Source: an uncultured Pseudomonadota bacterium (GTDB lineage: Bacteria > Pseudomonadota > Gammaproteobacteria > Steroidobacterales > Steroidobacteraceae). From it: a stretch of 40,628 nt of DNA. Position numbers and translations under genes: made by a program. This document shows, piece after piece, positions 30,903 through 38,507 of the stretch (the stretch's first letter is position 1; the number at the start of each line of letters is the position of its first letter). The stretch is from contig CALGVD010000081.1 in assembly GCA_937920275.1 (NCBI GenBank), positions 1-40,628 of the forward strand. Direction: 5' to 3'. Under the pieces are notes generated by a model, which was given only the letters and a program-made list of their open reading frames with translations, was not told the origin of the DNA and did not search any database.

Positions 30903-30937
30903 GCCCGTCAGGCAGACGCGCGGCGGGCTTTCTTTTT
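30903..30937 (+). terminator. Rho-independent terminator after the OmpA-like remnant
   Basis: A 7-bp stem GCCCGTC (30903-30909) with GGCGGGC (30922-30928), one G-T pair, a 12-nt loop, then TTTCTTTTT (30929-30937). This is the clearest intrinsic terminator in the window and supports a once-transcribed gene upstream. Confidence 0.75.
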
Positions 30938-30939
30938 GG

Positions 30940-30985
30940 GTCTTGACCCGGAGCGGTCTTGACCCAAAGCGTTCTTGACCTGACG
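30940..30985 (+). repeat. Three tandem TTGACC-containing repeats
   Basis: Copies gtcttgacccggagcg (30940-30955), gtcttgacccaaagcg (30956-30971) and ttcttgacctgacg (30972-30985) follow one another at 16-bp period, ending 21 nt before the next gene. Each contains TTGACC, resembling a -35 box. TTTGGGTC/GACCCAAA at the two ends of the first pair is also an 8-bp inverted repeat. Confidence 0.6.
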
Positions 30986-31006
30986 ATACCCTCAACGGAG
31001 CCTGAT

Positions 31007-31684
31007 ATGTCTTCAATGAAATCCCTCACCCTCGCCGCCCTCGCCGTCACGGCGCTGATCGCCATCACGGGCCCGACCGCGGGCGTCGCGCAAGGAGCGG
31101 CCACCGCCCCCTGGCCGACCGACGAATTCTGTGGTCGCGCCCAAGGCTATGTGACGCTCGCATCCCGGCCGGCGCGCAATGTGCTGCATGAGGGCTACGA
31201 CAGTTTCCGCGATGCCGCGGCTTCCGTGCAGCCGCTCGAGGCGCAGCAGTACACCGTCGCCGATCCGACCACAGGTCAGGTGCAGCTGATCTCCTGCAAG
31301 CTCGCGACCGCCGAGGCCCTGCGTGGCGCCTTCGGACATGATGCGGCGCGCAGCGATTCGAGCTGCTCGCTCGTCAACCGCAACACCTTCACCTCGGTGC
31401 TCGCCTCGCTGACACCGGCGGAGCGCGCCGGCGCCCGCTTCGGTCAAGGCAAGAAGGTCGCGTTCGATCGCGATACCGTCGCTGCGAGTTCGGCCGAATG
31501 GCTGGAACCCGGCGAGCTCGCCACGGTCGACAAGCGCGGCACGCTGCACCTGACCTCGCGCAGCTGGACCGGCAGCGAAGCCGGTCGCGGCGTGCGGCAC
31601 TGCCACTTCATCGCCCCCGACTTCGCACGGCGTATCCTGCTGGACGGCTCGCTGTCGCTGCCTGCGACGCCTGTCAAGCGCTGA
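31007..31684 (+). CDS. Secreted four-cysteine protein, unrecognised family (copy 1)
   Basis: A 225-residue exported protein with a signal peptide (about 1-29, ending GVAQG). The mature part contains four cysteines (42, 97, 120, 199), which could form two disulfides in the periplasm. It has FCGRAQGYV, YDSFRDAAASVQPLEAQQY, QLISCKLATAEALR, GTLHLTSRSW and HCHFIAPDFARRILLDG. The same motifs occur in the same order in the gene at 34153, so these are divergent paralogues. I know no family name. The ATG at 31007 has GGAG 6 nt upstream; an ATG three codons later is possible. It lies downstream of tandem TTGACC repeats and 68 bp before an OmpA-type lipoprotein. Confidence 0.8.
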   Translation: MSSMKSLTLAALAVTALIAITGPTAGVAQGAATAPWPTDEFCGRAQGYVTLASRPARNVLHEGYDSFRDAAASVQPLEAQQYTVADPTTGQVQLISCKLATAEALRGAFGHDAARSDSSCSLVNRNTFTSVLASLTPAERAGARFGQGKKVAFDRDTVAASSAEWLEPGELATVDKRGTLHLTSRSWTGSEAGRGVRHCHFIAPDFARRILLDGSLSLPATPVKR

Positions 31685-31752
31685 CAGGCACGCGTCCGCC
31701 GCTCCCCGGCCTCTGCACTTCCCGACCTGAACGCTCGAACGGAGATTCCACC

Positions 31753-32415
31753 ATGAGACATTCTTCCCGCATCCAGATCACCGCCCTCGCGCTCGGATCG
31801 CTGCTGCTTGTCGGCTGCGCGAGCACCGGCAACCCGGACACCGCCAAGACCCGCAGCGGAGCGGCCATCGGCGCCGGCATCGGCGCGGTCATCGGCCTGC
31901 TCAGCAAGGGCGACAAGTTCGACAACGCAGCCATCGGCGCTGCGATCGGCGGCTTGGGCGGCGCGGCGATCGGCAACTACCAGGACCAGCAGGAGCGCAA
32001 GCTGCGCGCGCAACTCGCCAACACCGGCGTCGAGGTCCAGCGCGTGGGGAACAACATCACCCTCGACATGCCGGGCGGCGTGACCTTCGCCACCAACAGC
32101 GCCGACATCAACGCGAACTTCTACACGGTGCTCGACCAAGTGGCGACCACACTCGGCGAGTTCAACCAGACGGTGATCGAGGTCGCGGGCCACACGGACT
32201 CGACTGGTGCGCGCGCCTACAACATGACGCTCTCAGAGCGCCGTGCGGGTTCGGTGGTGAGCTACCTCTCGGGTCGCGGCGTCGCGCGCGAGCGCATGAT
32301 CGCCGTCGGCGCAGGCCCCGACCATCCGGTCGACACCAATGAAACGGCCGAGGGCCGTGCCCAGAACCGCCGCGTCGAGATCACCATCGTTCCGGTCGAG
32401 AAACAGGCGGGCTGA
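31753..32415 (+). CDS. OmpA-family lipoprotein with glycine zipper (YiaD-like)
   Basis: A 220-residue outer-membrane lipoprotein. Signal peptide with lipobox LLVGC (Cys22), a glycine-zipper segment (GAAIGAGIGAVIG and GAAIGGLGGAAIG), a short charged helix, and a C-terminal OmpA peptidoglycan-binding domain: VTFATNSADIN, GHTDSTGARAYNMTLSERRA and EGRAQNRRVEI. It presumably links the outer membrane to peptidoglycan. The ATG at 31753 has GGAG 8 nt upstream. It shares orientation with the secreted four-cysteine gene just before it, and could be cotranscribed. Confidence 0.92.
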   Translation: MRHSSRIQITALALGSLLLVGCASTGNPDTAKTRSGAAIGAGIGAVIGLLSKGDKFDNAAIGAAIGGLGGAAIGNYQDQQERKLRAQLANTGVEVQRVGNNITLDMPGGVTFATNSADINANFYTVLDQVATTLGEFNQTVIEVAGHTDSTGARAYNMTLSERRAGSVVSYLSGRGVARERMIAVGAGPDHPVDTNETAEGRAQNRRVEITIVPVEKQAG

Positions 32416-32447
32416 GGCCGCCGCCGTCCCGCGCGGACGCAGGATCT

Positions 32448-32792
32448 TCAGCGCGGCGTGTCGCCCCGCGTCACGGGGGTGAACTCGCGGAACATCCGCT
32501 CGAGGTACTCGGCGTGCAGGCGGCTGCGCGCCTCGACTTCCTCGGCGTCCGCCGGACGATAGGCCTCGATCTCCTCGGCGCCCACCACCGAGCGGCGAGC
32601 GAGCAGGCGCTCCACCGTGTCGAGCCGGGCGCGGGTGACCGCGAGCTCCGCCACCAGCGCGAGCGTGACCGAATAAAGGCGATCGAGCATGGGATCGTCG
32701 GTGAATTCGGGGCGACGCCCTCGCGCAGCGGGGGACGCAGCGGGGGACGCAGCCTGATCGGAGTCGGCGCGGAGCGGGGGAGGCTTATCCAT
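32448..32792 (-). CDS. Unrecognised small helical protein
   Basis: A 114-residue cytoplasmic protein. The first 45 residues are Pro/Ala/Ser-rich and probably disordered; the rest is helical with coiled-coil character (MLDRLYSVTLALVAELAVTRARLDTVERLL, then an acidic segment ending EYLERMFREF). No signal peptide, membrane helix or known motif. It begins 22 nt after the stop of the methyltransferase gene in the same direction, so it probably belongs to that transcript. The ATG at 32792 is preferred because the upstream frame lies inside the methyltransferase gene. Confidence 0.6.
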   Translation of the reverse strand: MDKPPPLRADSDQAASPAASPAARGRRPEFTDDPMLDRLYSVTLALVAELAVTRARLDTVERLLARRSVVGAEEIEAYRPADAEEVEARSRLHAEYLERMFREFTPVTRGDTPR

Positions 32793-32814
32793 GTCCCGGG
32801 TCGCTGTCCTCGGG

Positions 32815-34008
32815 CTAGCCGATGGCCGCGGCGGTCTCGTCCGCCGTCTGCCAAGCCCCGACGGCATACCATACGGGGGATCGCCCGAAGTCCTCGGCAC
32901 GACCATCGGCAGCGACCAAGGCCGGCGCGCGGCACTCGGTCTCGAAGATCTCTCCCGGCCTGAAACCGGCCCGCGCCATCCGCTCGGTCAGGTCCATCTC
33001 GTGGAGGGAGGTCCAGAACGGTTCGTTGTTCCAACGACCGTCCCAGTCGCGCATGAACTGCTCGAACGGCGGGAACCGCCGATAGGGCGGCTGCTCGAGA
33101 TGGATCGCGAGCCCGCCTGGACGCAGCAGGCGCTTGCACTCGGCCAGGATGCGCGGTAGCGCCTCGGCGGAGGTCTCGTGCAGCACCATGGTGGTGAACA
33201 CGAGATCACAGGAGGCGTCCGGCAGCGAAGTGGCGGTGGCGTCCTGCTGGCGGAACTCGATGTCATCGATGCCGAGCGAGCGAGCGCGCGCGTGGCCGTA
33301 GCGCAGGAACGGCGCAGCGACATCGACAGCGACGATCTGCGCCTGCGGGAACGCATGGCGCAACGGCAGCGTGTTGTGGCCGAGCCCGCAGCCGAGGTCC
33401 GCGATGCGCTGCGGCTGGAAATCCGGGTGTTCACGCTGCAACCACGCGGCCAACGCGCGGCCCGCGGCATCGTTCCAGGGACCTGCCATGCCGCCCACGG
33501 TGGCGAAGAACCCCGCGTCGTAGTTGGCGGGGTTCGAGACATCGCCTTCGATCTGCTCGGCGGTGTAGCCACCGCGCATCAGGTGGGTGTCCACCGCTGA
33601 CACATACCGGGGTACGGGCAGCGACGGGTCGAGCTGCAGCGTCGCGGCGCCTTCGTTCAGCGCCTGCGCCCGATCGCGCAAAGCGGTCGCTTGACGGGCG
33701 ACCAAGCTGCGCCCGGCTTGCTGGCGCATCTCCATGGTGTTGCGACGGACGAGGCTCCAACTGCGCCATGCGGGATCCGAGGACATGGCCTCAGCGACCT
33801 CTTGACGGTCTCGGGGTTCATGGCCATGCCGCGCCGCCCAGGCTGGGCTCACGCGTCCCTCGAAGGACGCACGCACCGCCGGCGCCAAGCGGGCGGCGAG
33901 CAGGGTGTTCAGTTGGGCGATGACATCGAACCGCGCGATCTCGTCGTGCGAGGCCGCAGGAAGGAGGTCGTGTCGCCCGATGTCTGTCCAAGGAGAGGGG
34001 TGTGCCAT
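32815..34008 (-). CDS. SAM-dependent methyltransferase with long N-terminal helical region
   Basis: A 397-residue protein. A class I methyltransferase domain occupies about residues 195-330: motif I IADLGCGLGHN (204-212 region), AVDVAAPFLRYGHARA, the FRQQDATATSLP acidic loop, and DLVFTTMVLHET/LLRPGG. The roughly 190 N-terminal residues are helical and rich in Arg and Gln (RQATALRDRAQALNEG). Substrate unknown. The ATG at 34008 is chosen over one seven codons upstream (34029), because TATACT ends exactly 6 nt before it and TTTCCA lies 17 bp further upstream: a near-ideal promoter for a leaderless mRNA. The alternative start would place the -10 box inside the gene. Confidence 0.82.
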   Translation of the reverse strand: MAHPSPWTDIGRHDLLPAASHDEIARFDVIAQLNTLLAARLAPAVRASFEGRVSPAWAARHGHEPRDRQEVAEAMSSDPAWRSWSLVRRNTMEMRQQAGRSLVARQATALRDRAQALNEGAATLQLDPSLPVPRYVSAVDTHLMRGGYTAEQIEGDVSNPANYDAGFFATVGGMAGPWNDAAGRALAAWLQREHPDFQPQRIADLGCGLGHNTLPLRHAFPQAQIVAVDVAAPFLRYGHARARSLGIDDIEFRQQDATATSLPDASCDLVFTTMVLHETSAEALPRILAECKRLLRPGGLAIHLEQPPYRRFPPFEQFMRDWDGRWNNEPFWTSLHEMDLTERMARAGFRPGEIFETECRAPALVAADGRAEDFGRSPVWYAVGAWQTADETAAAIG

Positions 34009-34014
34009 GGGGTC

Positions 34015-34043
34015 AGTATAGCGCTCCATCGGAACCCTGGAAA
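34015..34043 (-). promoter_or_regulatory. Promoter of the methyltransferase gene (leaderless)
   Basis: On the minus strand: -35 TTTCCA (34043-34038), 17-bp spacer, -10 TATACT (34020-34015), then exactly 6 nt to the ATG at 34008. The predicted first transcribed base is the A of the start codon. No Shine-Dalgarno is available. Confidence 0.65.
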
Positions 34044-34139
34044 ATCGATTATCTTGCGCGGCCAGCCAACGGTTCGTCCCAGCGGACTGATCTTTGCCAC
34101 CCTCGCGCGCCGTCCGCATCGGCCTCAGGCGTGCTTTGC

Positions 34140-34145
34140 TAGACT
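34140..34145 (+). promoter_or_regulatory. -10 box of secreted four-cysteine gene copy 2
   Basis: TAGACT, 7 nt before the ATG at 34153, placing the transcript start at or 1 nt before the start codon. No clear -35 box at 17 bp. The divergent methyltransferase promoter is 97 bp away. Confidence 0.5.
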
Positions 34146-34152
34146 CGCCGCC

Positions 34153-34890
34153 ATGCCTGTAGCGCCGATGACCCGTCGCCCCGGCCTCGCCCGCCGAGCC
34201 CTCGCGATCGCGTCCTGCGCGGTGCTGGCCGTCGCCGTGTCGGCCGCCCGGCCCGCCACGCTCGATCGGAGCCATGCGGATTTCTGCGCCGAGGCCCAAC
34301 GACGGCTGGTCGGAACGACGCTGCCCATCGAGAACATCGTCGAGACGGGCTTCGAGCCCTTCAAACTCTCCAAGCCCGCGGTCCGTCCTTTGCGCACCCA
34401 CCAATACCTCACCTCCAGCGAGGATGGCCGCGCCCTGCAGTTGTCCTGCAAGACCAAGACCGCAGACCACCTGCGCAGCGTCCATGGGGCGGGCGCCCTG
34501 AACGCGCAGACCGCCGACCGCCCCGACCGCCCCGACCGCGCCTGCCGCGACCTGCACCGCGACATGACCCGCGAGATCTGGCGCAGCTTCAGCGCAGACC
34601 AGCGGCGCGGCGCACCCTACCCGCCCTCCCGGGTGATGCTCGAGCCCGATGCCATGAGCTACACGGGCTCGAGCTGGGTGCGGTCGCGCGCGCGCGCCTG
34701 GCGTGGTCCCGACGACACGCTGCATCTGCGCTCGGCAGCGCTCTTCGCCGCTTGGGAGGACTGGCGCTGGAAAGTCATGCCTGACACCTGGCGCGGCAAC
34801 CACTATTGCCATCTGGTCGCGCCGGAGCGGCTGCGCCAGCTGATGCTCGGCACGGGCACGGATCGGCTGACGACCGAGGACCCGGGCTGA
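34153..34890 (+). CDS. Secreted four-cysteine protein, unrecognised family (copy 2)
   Basis: A 245-residue protein with a signal peptide (about residues 8-32) and four cysteines (45, 99, 131, 219) at positions matching the paralogue at 31007. Shared elements: DFCAEAQ, GFEPFKLSKPAVRPLRTHQY, LQLSCKTKTADHLR, DDTLHLRS and HYCHLVAPERLRQLMLG. It differs by a DRPDRPDR insertion near 122-129 and a tryptophan-rich stretch (AAWEDWRWKVMPDTW). No known family. Its stop overlaps the ATG of an outer-membrane barrel gene (TGATG), so the two are coupled. The start has no Shine-Dalgarno, and TAGACT lies 7 nt upstream, suggesting a leaderless mRNA. Confidence 0.8.
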   Translation: MPVAPMTRRPGLARRALAIASCAVLAVAVSAARPATLDRSHADFCAEAQRRLVGTTLPIENIVETGFEPFKLSKPAVRPLRTHQYLTSSEDGRALQLSCKTKTADHLRSVHGAGALNAQTADRPDRPDRACRDLHRDMTREIWRSFSADQRRGAPYPPSRVMLEPDAMSYTGSSWVRSRARAWRGPDDTLHLRSAALFAAWEDWRWKVMPDTWRGNHYCHLVAPERLRQLMLGTGTDRLTTEDPG

Positions 34891-35771
34891 TGCGCCGATC
34901 CACCGCGGCGTTCGCTGCCGTCCTCGCCACCGTACTCGCCACCGTACTCGCTGTCGTCCCGGCGGCAGCCCAGCCGGCAGAGGGTCCCGCGCCGACGACG
35001 CCGTTGCGCGAGAGCGAGCTGCCGGAGGCGAACTTCGCCTTCGCCCATCGGCTCGGCACCGGTATCTACGAGATCTCGGGCCGCACCGTGCAGGTCTATT
35101 CTTTGCCCTTCGAACGGCGGCTGCGCGAGCGTGATGACGAGCGCGCGGGTCTGGTGCTGACGCTGCCGGTCACGCTCGGCTTCTTCGATTTCAAGGTCCA
35201 GGACATCCTCGAGAGCGGCCTGCCGAGCGACCTCTCGACGCTGTCGTTCGTACCGGGACTGCGCTGGGAGATCGGACTCGGTGAGCACTGGGCGCTGCAG
35301 CCCTTCGTGGAGGCGGGGGTCGCCCGCGACCGCAGCAACAGTCTGCGGGCGACCGTCGCGACGCTCGGCGCGACCGCCGACCGGCGCAGCGAGTCGCGCC
35401 ACGGCGCGCTGCGCTGGCACCAGTCGCTCGCCTACGCCTACAGCCGCGTCGAAGGCACCGGCAGCGACGACTTCGCGCTGCTCGTGTCCGGCATCGAGCT
35501 CACCCGGCCGCTCGACATGCGTGTCCGCGATGTCGCGCTCGACTATGCACCCTACGCCGCCCTCCGCTGGTATCCCGATGCACCCTCGGTACCGCTGCTC
35601 GCGAGCGCACCGACCGGAGGGGTGACCCGCCTGCAGGGCGAGATCGGCATCACGCTCGGCACTGCGGAGCCCCTGCGCATCGCCGGTGTGACGTTGCCCC
35701 GCATCGGTCTCGGCTACCGCTTCGGCGAAGACCTGTCGGTGTTCCGGCTCGTCATCGGCGAGCGGTTCTGA
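34890..35771 (+). CDS. Probable outer-membrane beta-barrel protein
   Basis: A 293-residue exported protein. The signal peptide (about 1-27, ending AAAQP) contains a tandem 12-bp DNA repeat encoding LATV. The mature part alternates polar and hydrophobic residues in beta-strand pattern (LTLPVTLGFFDF, LSFVPGLRWEIGLG, WALQPFVEAGVA, RIGLGYRFGEDLSVFRLVIGERF) and ends in a C-terminal phenylalanine, the usual outer-membrane signal. I do not recognise a named family. The ATG overlaps the preceding secreted-protein stop, making a two-gene unit; the partners may interact in the periplasm or outer membrane. That interaction is inference. Confidence 0.72.
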   Translation: MRRSTAAFAAVLATVLATVLAVVPAAAQPAEGPAPTTPLRESELPEANFAFAHRLGTGIYEISGRTVQVYSLPFERRLRERDDERAGLVLTLPVTLGFFDFKVQDILESGLPSDLSTLSFVPGLRWEIGLGEHWALQPFVEAGVARDRSNSLRATVATLGATADRRSESRHGALRWHQSLAYAYSRVEGTGSDDFALLVSGIELTRPLDMRVRDVALDYAPYAALRWYPDAPSVPLLASAPTGGVTRLQGEIGITLGTAEPLRIAGVTLPRIGLGYRFGEDLSVFRLVIGERF

Positions 35772-35800
35772 GCGCCTTGCGGAACCCGCCACGCGCCGCA

Positions 35801-35806
35801 CACAAT
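35801..35806 (+). promoter_or_regulatory. Candidate -10 box of the HMG-CoA reductase operon
   Basis: CACAAT, exactly 6 nt before the ATG at 35813; TTGCGG (35777-35782) at 18-bp spacing is a weak -35. This again predicts a leaderless transcript. Confidence 0.4.
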
Positions 35807-35812
35807 GAACCC

Positions 35813-37021
35813 ATGACCGACGACAGCCGCAGCCCCGGCCCGCGCCGCCTGCCCTCCACGACCGATGCCTCGCGCGAGGCGCGCGATGCGCGTCGCTCGC
35901 GTCTTCTGAGCGATGGCCACACGGTCACCGCGATCAGCGGCGCGGCCGATGAACCGGATCCCGCGAGCCTGTCGGGCAGCATCGAAGGCTTCATCGGCTA
36001 TGCCCAAGTGCCGATCGGCATCGCCGGTCCGGTGCACATCCGCGGCCAGTACGCGCAAGGCGATTTCATCGTGCCGCTCGCCACCACCGAGGGCACGCTG
36101 GTCGCCTCCTACCAGCACGCCTTCAATGCCATCAACCGCGGCGGCGGCGCGGCGGCGGCCTGCACCCGGCAGCTGGTCGGTCGCGCACCTTGTTTTGCGT
36201 TCGCGGACCTCACCACCGCCGCCACCATGGCCGCGTGGTTGGCCTCGCAGTTCCTGCCGATGCAGCAAGCCGCCGCCACCACCTCGCGCTACTGTCGGCT
36301 GCAAGGCGCGCGCACCTCGGTGGTCGGCAATACCGTCTACCTGATGCTCGAGTACACGACCGGCGATGCGGCAGGCCAGAACATGGTCACCCTCGCCACG
36401 CAAGCGGTCTGTGCAGCGCTGCTGCCGCGGATGCCGCATGCCCCGGTGAACTGGCTGGTGGAGTCCGTGCTGTCCGGCGACAAGCGCGCCACCGCACAGG
36501 CCTTCCTCGGCGCGCGCGGTCGCAACGCCTCGGCCGAGGTGCTGCTGCCGGGGCGGCACCTCGCCCGCTATTGGCGCACCGAGGCCGCGACCATGGTCCG
36601 GGCTTGGCAACAAGGCACGATCGGATCGCTGCAGACCGGCTCGATCGGCGTGCAGGGCAATGTCGCGAACGCCGTCGCCGCTCTGTTCATCGCCTGCGGT
36701 CAGGATGTCGCCTGTGTCGTCGAGGCGAGCACCGCCCTGACGCGCATCGAAGCGACGCCCGCCGGCGATCTCTACGCCTCGGTGACGCTGCCGAACCTGA
36801 TCGTCGGTACGGTCGGCGGCGGCACCTTCCTGCCGACCGCGCGCGAATGTCTCGCGCTGCTCGGCTGCACCGGCCCCGGCACCGCGGCGAAGTTCGCGGA
36901 GATCTGCGCCGTGGTCGCGCTTGCCGGCGAGCTCGCCGTGGTGGGCGCGATGGCGAGCGGTGCCTTCGCCGAGGCGCATGCGAGCGGCGGACGCAAAGGC
37001 CGCGGCACCGGCGAGGGCTGA
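35813..37021 (+). CDS. Hydroxymethylglutaryl-CoA reductase (class I-like)
   Basis: A 402-residue HMG-CoA reductase, which reduces HMG-CoA to mevalonate with NAD(P)H. The four catalytic residues of the human enzyme have counterparts: Glu93 in TTEGTLVAS, Lys224 in SGDKRA, Asp298 in ACGQD and His389 in the C-terminal ASGAFAEAH. GFIGYAQVPIGIAGPV, GDAAGQNM and GTVGGGTFLP are family hallmarks, the last typical of class I. No membrane domain. The second half of the NADPH loop around 280-285 (GVQGNVAN) departs from the usual pattern. No other mevalonate-pathway gene is visible here. It is 6 nt before the acyltransferase gene. Confidence 0.87.
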   Translation: MTDDSRSPGPRRLPSTTDASREARDARRSRLLSDGHTVTAISGAADEPDPASLSGSIEGFIGYAQVPIGIAGPVHIRGQYAQGDFIVPLATTEGTLVASYQHAFNAINRGGGAAAACTRQLVGRAPCFAFADLTTAATMAAWLASQFLPMQQAAATTSRYCRLQGARTSVVGNTVYLMLEYTTGDAAGQNMVTLATQAVCAALLPRMPHAPVNWLVESVLSGDKRATAQAFLGARGRNASAEVLLPGRHLARYWRTEAATMVRAWQQGTIGSLQTGSIGVQGNVANAVAALFIACGQDVACVVEASTALTRIEATPAGDLYASVTLPNLIVGTVGGGTFLPTARECLALLGCTGPGTAAKFAEICAVVALAGELAVVGAMASGAFAEAHASGGRKGRGTGEG

Positions 37022-37027
37022 GACCCC

Positions 37028-37819
37028 ATGGGTGACACGGCGAAGACACCGGACCGCACGCAGCGGCCCCGCAAGCCGATACGCCGCTTCGTGCTGCACA
37101 AGATGTTGCCGCCCATCGGCTGGCGCGCCTATCGTGCGCTCGGCCGTTCCTGGACCTATCGCACCGAACAGGTCGATACGACGCTGCACCGACTGATCGC
37201 CGCACGACAGCCTGTGGTGGGCGCCTTCCTGCACTCGCGCACCTTCGCGCTGATGCACTTCTTCAGCCTGCCCGAACAGGGCCGCTGGAGCCTGATGTGC
37301 TCGCAGAGCCGCGACGGCGAGGCGATGGCGCGCATCGAAGAAGGTCTCGGCTTCCGGGTCGCACGCGGCTCCTCCGGCAAGGGCGGTGCACGGGCGCTGG
37401 TCGAGATGATCAAGGCCCAGCGCGAGGATCCCGGACTCAACTCCTGTCTCGCGATCGATGGTTCGCGCGGCCCGCGCGGCGTCGCGCAGCTCGGCATCAT
37501 CACCCTCGCGCAGAAGACCGGCAGCGTGCTGCTGCCGGTGGCCGGGTCGGCGGCGAGCTGCTGGCGTTGGGATACCTCGTGGGATCGCACCGTGATCCCG
37601 AAACCGGGCGCCACCGTCGCCGTGCGTGCGGGGGAGCCCATCGAAGTGCCGGCCAAACTCGATGCGGTGCAGCTCGAGGCGCTGCGGCGGCGCGTCGAAG
37701 ACGCTTTGGTGGGGATGCATGCCGACCTCGACGCCGTCACCGGCTACCGGGACCCCGAACCGCTACGGCTGTCGCCCAAAGATCCGCGTGGCGCATCGTC
37801 TGCGCCGCCGCCAGCCTGA
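37028..37819 (+). CDS. DUF374 lysophospholipid acyltransferase-like protein
   Basis: A 263-residue DUF374 protein, a branch of the PlsC acyltransferase superfamily. HSRTFALMHFF contains a catalytic-type histidine region, followed by CSQSRDGEAMARIEEGLGF, RGSSGKGGARALVEMI and AIDGSRGPRG, the last resembling the substrate-binding EGTRS motif. No long transmembrane segment is seen. It probably acylates an envelope lipid; substrate not known. It lies 6 nt after HMG-CoA reductase and 7 nt before the cyclase gene, so the three are probably one operon. Confidence 0.85.
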   Translation: MGDTAKTPDRTQRPRKPIRRFVLHKMLPPIGWRAYRALGRSWTYRTEQVDTTLHRLIAARQPVVGAFLHSRTFALMHFFSLPEQGRWSLMCSQSRDGEAMARIEEGLGFRVARGSSGKGGARALVEMIKAQREDPGLNSCLAIDGSRGPRGVAQLGIITLAQKTGSVLLPVAGSAASCWRWDTSWDRTVIPKPGATVAVRAGEPIEVPAKLDAVQLEALRRRVEDALVGMHADLDAVTGYRDPEPLRLSPKDPRGASSAPPPA

Positions 37820-37826
37820 CCCGGCC

Positions 37827-38435
37827 ATGGCTCAGCGCCAGATCGACTGCGCGGTGATGTTCGTCGATATGCGAGGCTTCACCCGTGCCTCGGAGCAACT
37901 CGGACCCGATGGGGTCGTGGCACTGCTCGAGGGCTATTTCGAGCTCCTCGTAGGGGTCGTCGGACAGCACAGCGGCCGCGCCTGCAACATGGCCGGTGAC
38001 GGCGTGGTGATCGCGTTCGGTGCCGGCCCCGGTGCGGACACCGGCGAGCAGGCCGCCCGCGAGTCGGTGCGAGCGGCCCATGCGCTGCTCGCTGACTGGA
38101 AGACCTTCGCCGCGGACTGGCAGGCCCGCTACAGCGTCATCACCGGCCTCGGCATCGGCATCCACTACGGGCCGGTGATCGCCGGGCCGATCGGCCCGCC
38201 CTCGTTCCGGCACGATACCGTGGTGGGCGACACGGTGAATGTGGCGGCACGGCTCTGCCAGCGCGCCCGCGCCGGCGAGGTGTTGTTCTCCGGTACGGTG
38301 CGCGCCGCACTCGGTCCCGACGGCCTCGGCCTCGAGATCCTCGAGCTGCCGGCGCTGCAGATCCGCGGCCGCGCCGCGCCGCTGCCGATGCACTGCCTGC
38401 CGGCGACGCTGCGTCTCGATCTCGGTGCGGACTGA
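37827..38435 (+). CDS. Stand-alone class III adenylate/guanylate cyclase domain
   Basis: A 202-residue protein made up only of a CHD catalytic domain. The metal-binding aspartates are D14 in VMFVDMRGF and D58 in MAGDGVVIAFG; GIGIHYGPVIAGPIG and VVGDTVNVAARL (transition-state Asn138 and Arg142) follow. The purine-specifying lysine, usually four residues before the second metal Asp region (DKxIGD), is Asn here (CNMAGD), and the residue usually Asp in DYTVIGD is His. Substrate choice is therefore uncertain. There is no sensor or membrane domain in the same chain. The ATG at 37827 lies 7 nt after the acyltransferase stop. Confidence 0.87.
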   Translation: MAQRQIDCAVMFVDMRGFTRASEQLGPDGVVALLEGYFELLVGVVGQHSGRACNMAGDGVVIAFGAGPGADTGEQAARESVRAAHALLADWKTFAADWQARYSVITGLGIGIHYGPVIAGPIGPPSFRHDTVVGDTVNVAARLCQRARAGEVLFSGTVRAALGPDGLGLEILELPALQIRGRAAPLPMHCLPATLRLDLGAD

Positions 38436-38467
38436 CCGCCCTCGCGGCAGCGCCTGTCCGTCACTGA

Positions 38468-38473
38468 TATCCT
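38468..38473 (+). promoter_or_regulatory. Candidate -10 box for the M3 peptidase
   Basis: TATCCT followed by GCC and a C-run, resembling TATCCTGCCGCCC before greB; it predicts a leader of about 28 nt with no Shine-Dalgarno. Confidence 0.35.
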
Positions 38474-38507
38474 GCCCCCCCGCCCCCAGACACCCGAAAC
38501 CACTCCC

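Noticed and set aside
35714-37720. A 668-codon open frame on the minus strand opposite HMG-CoA reductase and the acyltransferase
   Set aside because: The opposite strand carries three well-conserved enzymes; the antisense product has no recognisable motif.
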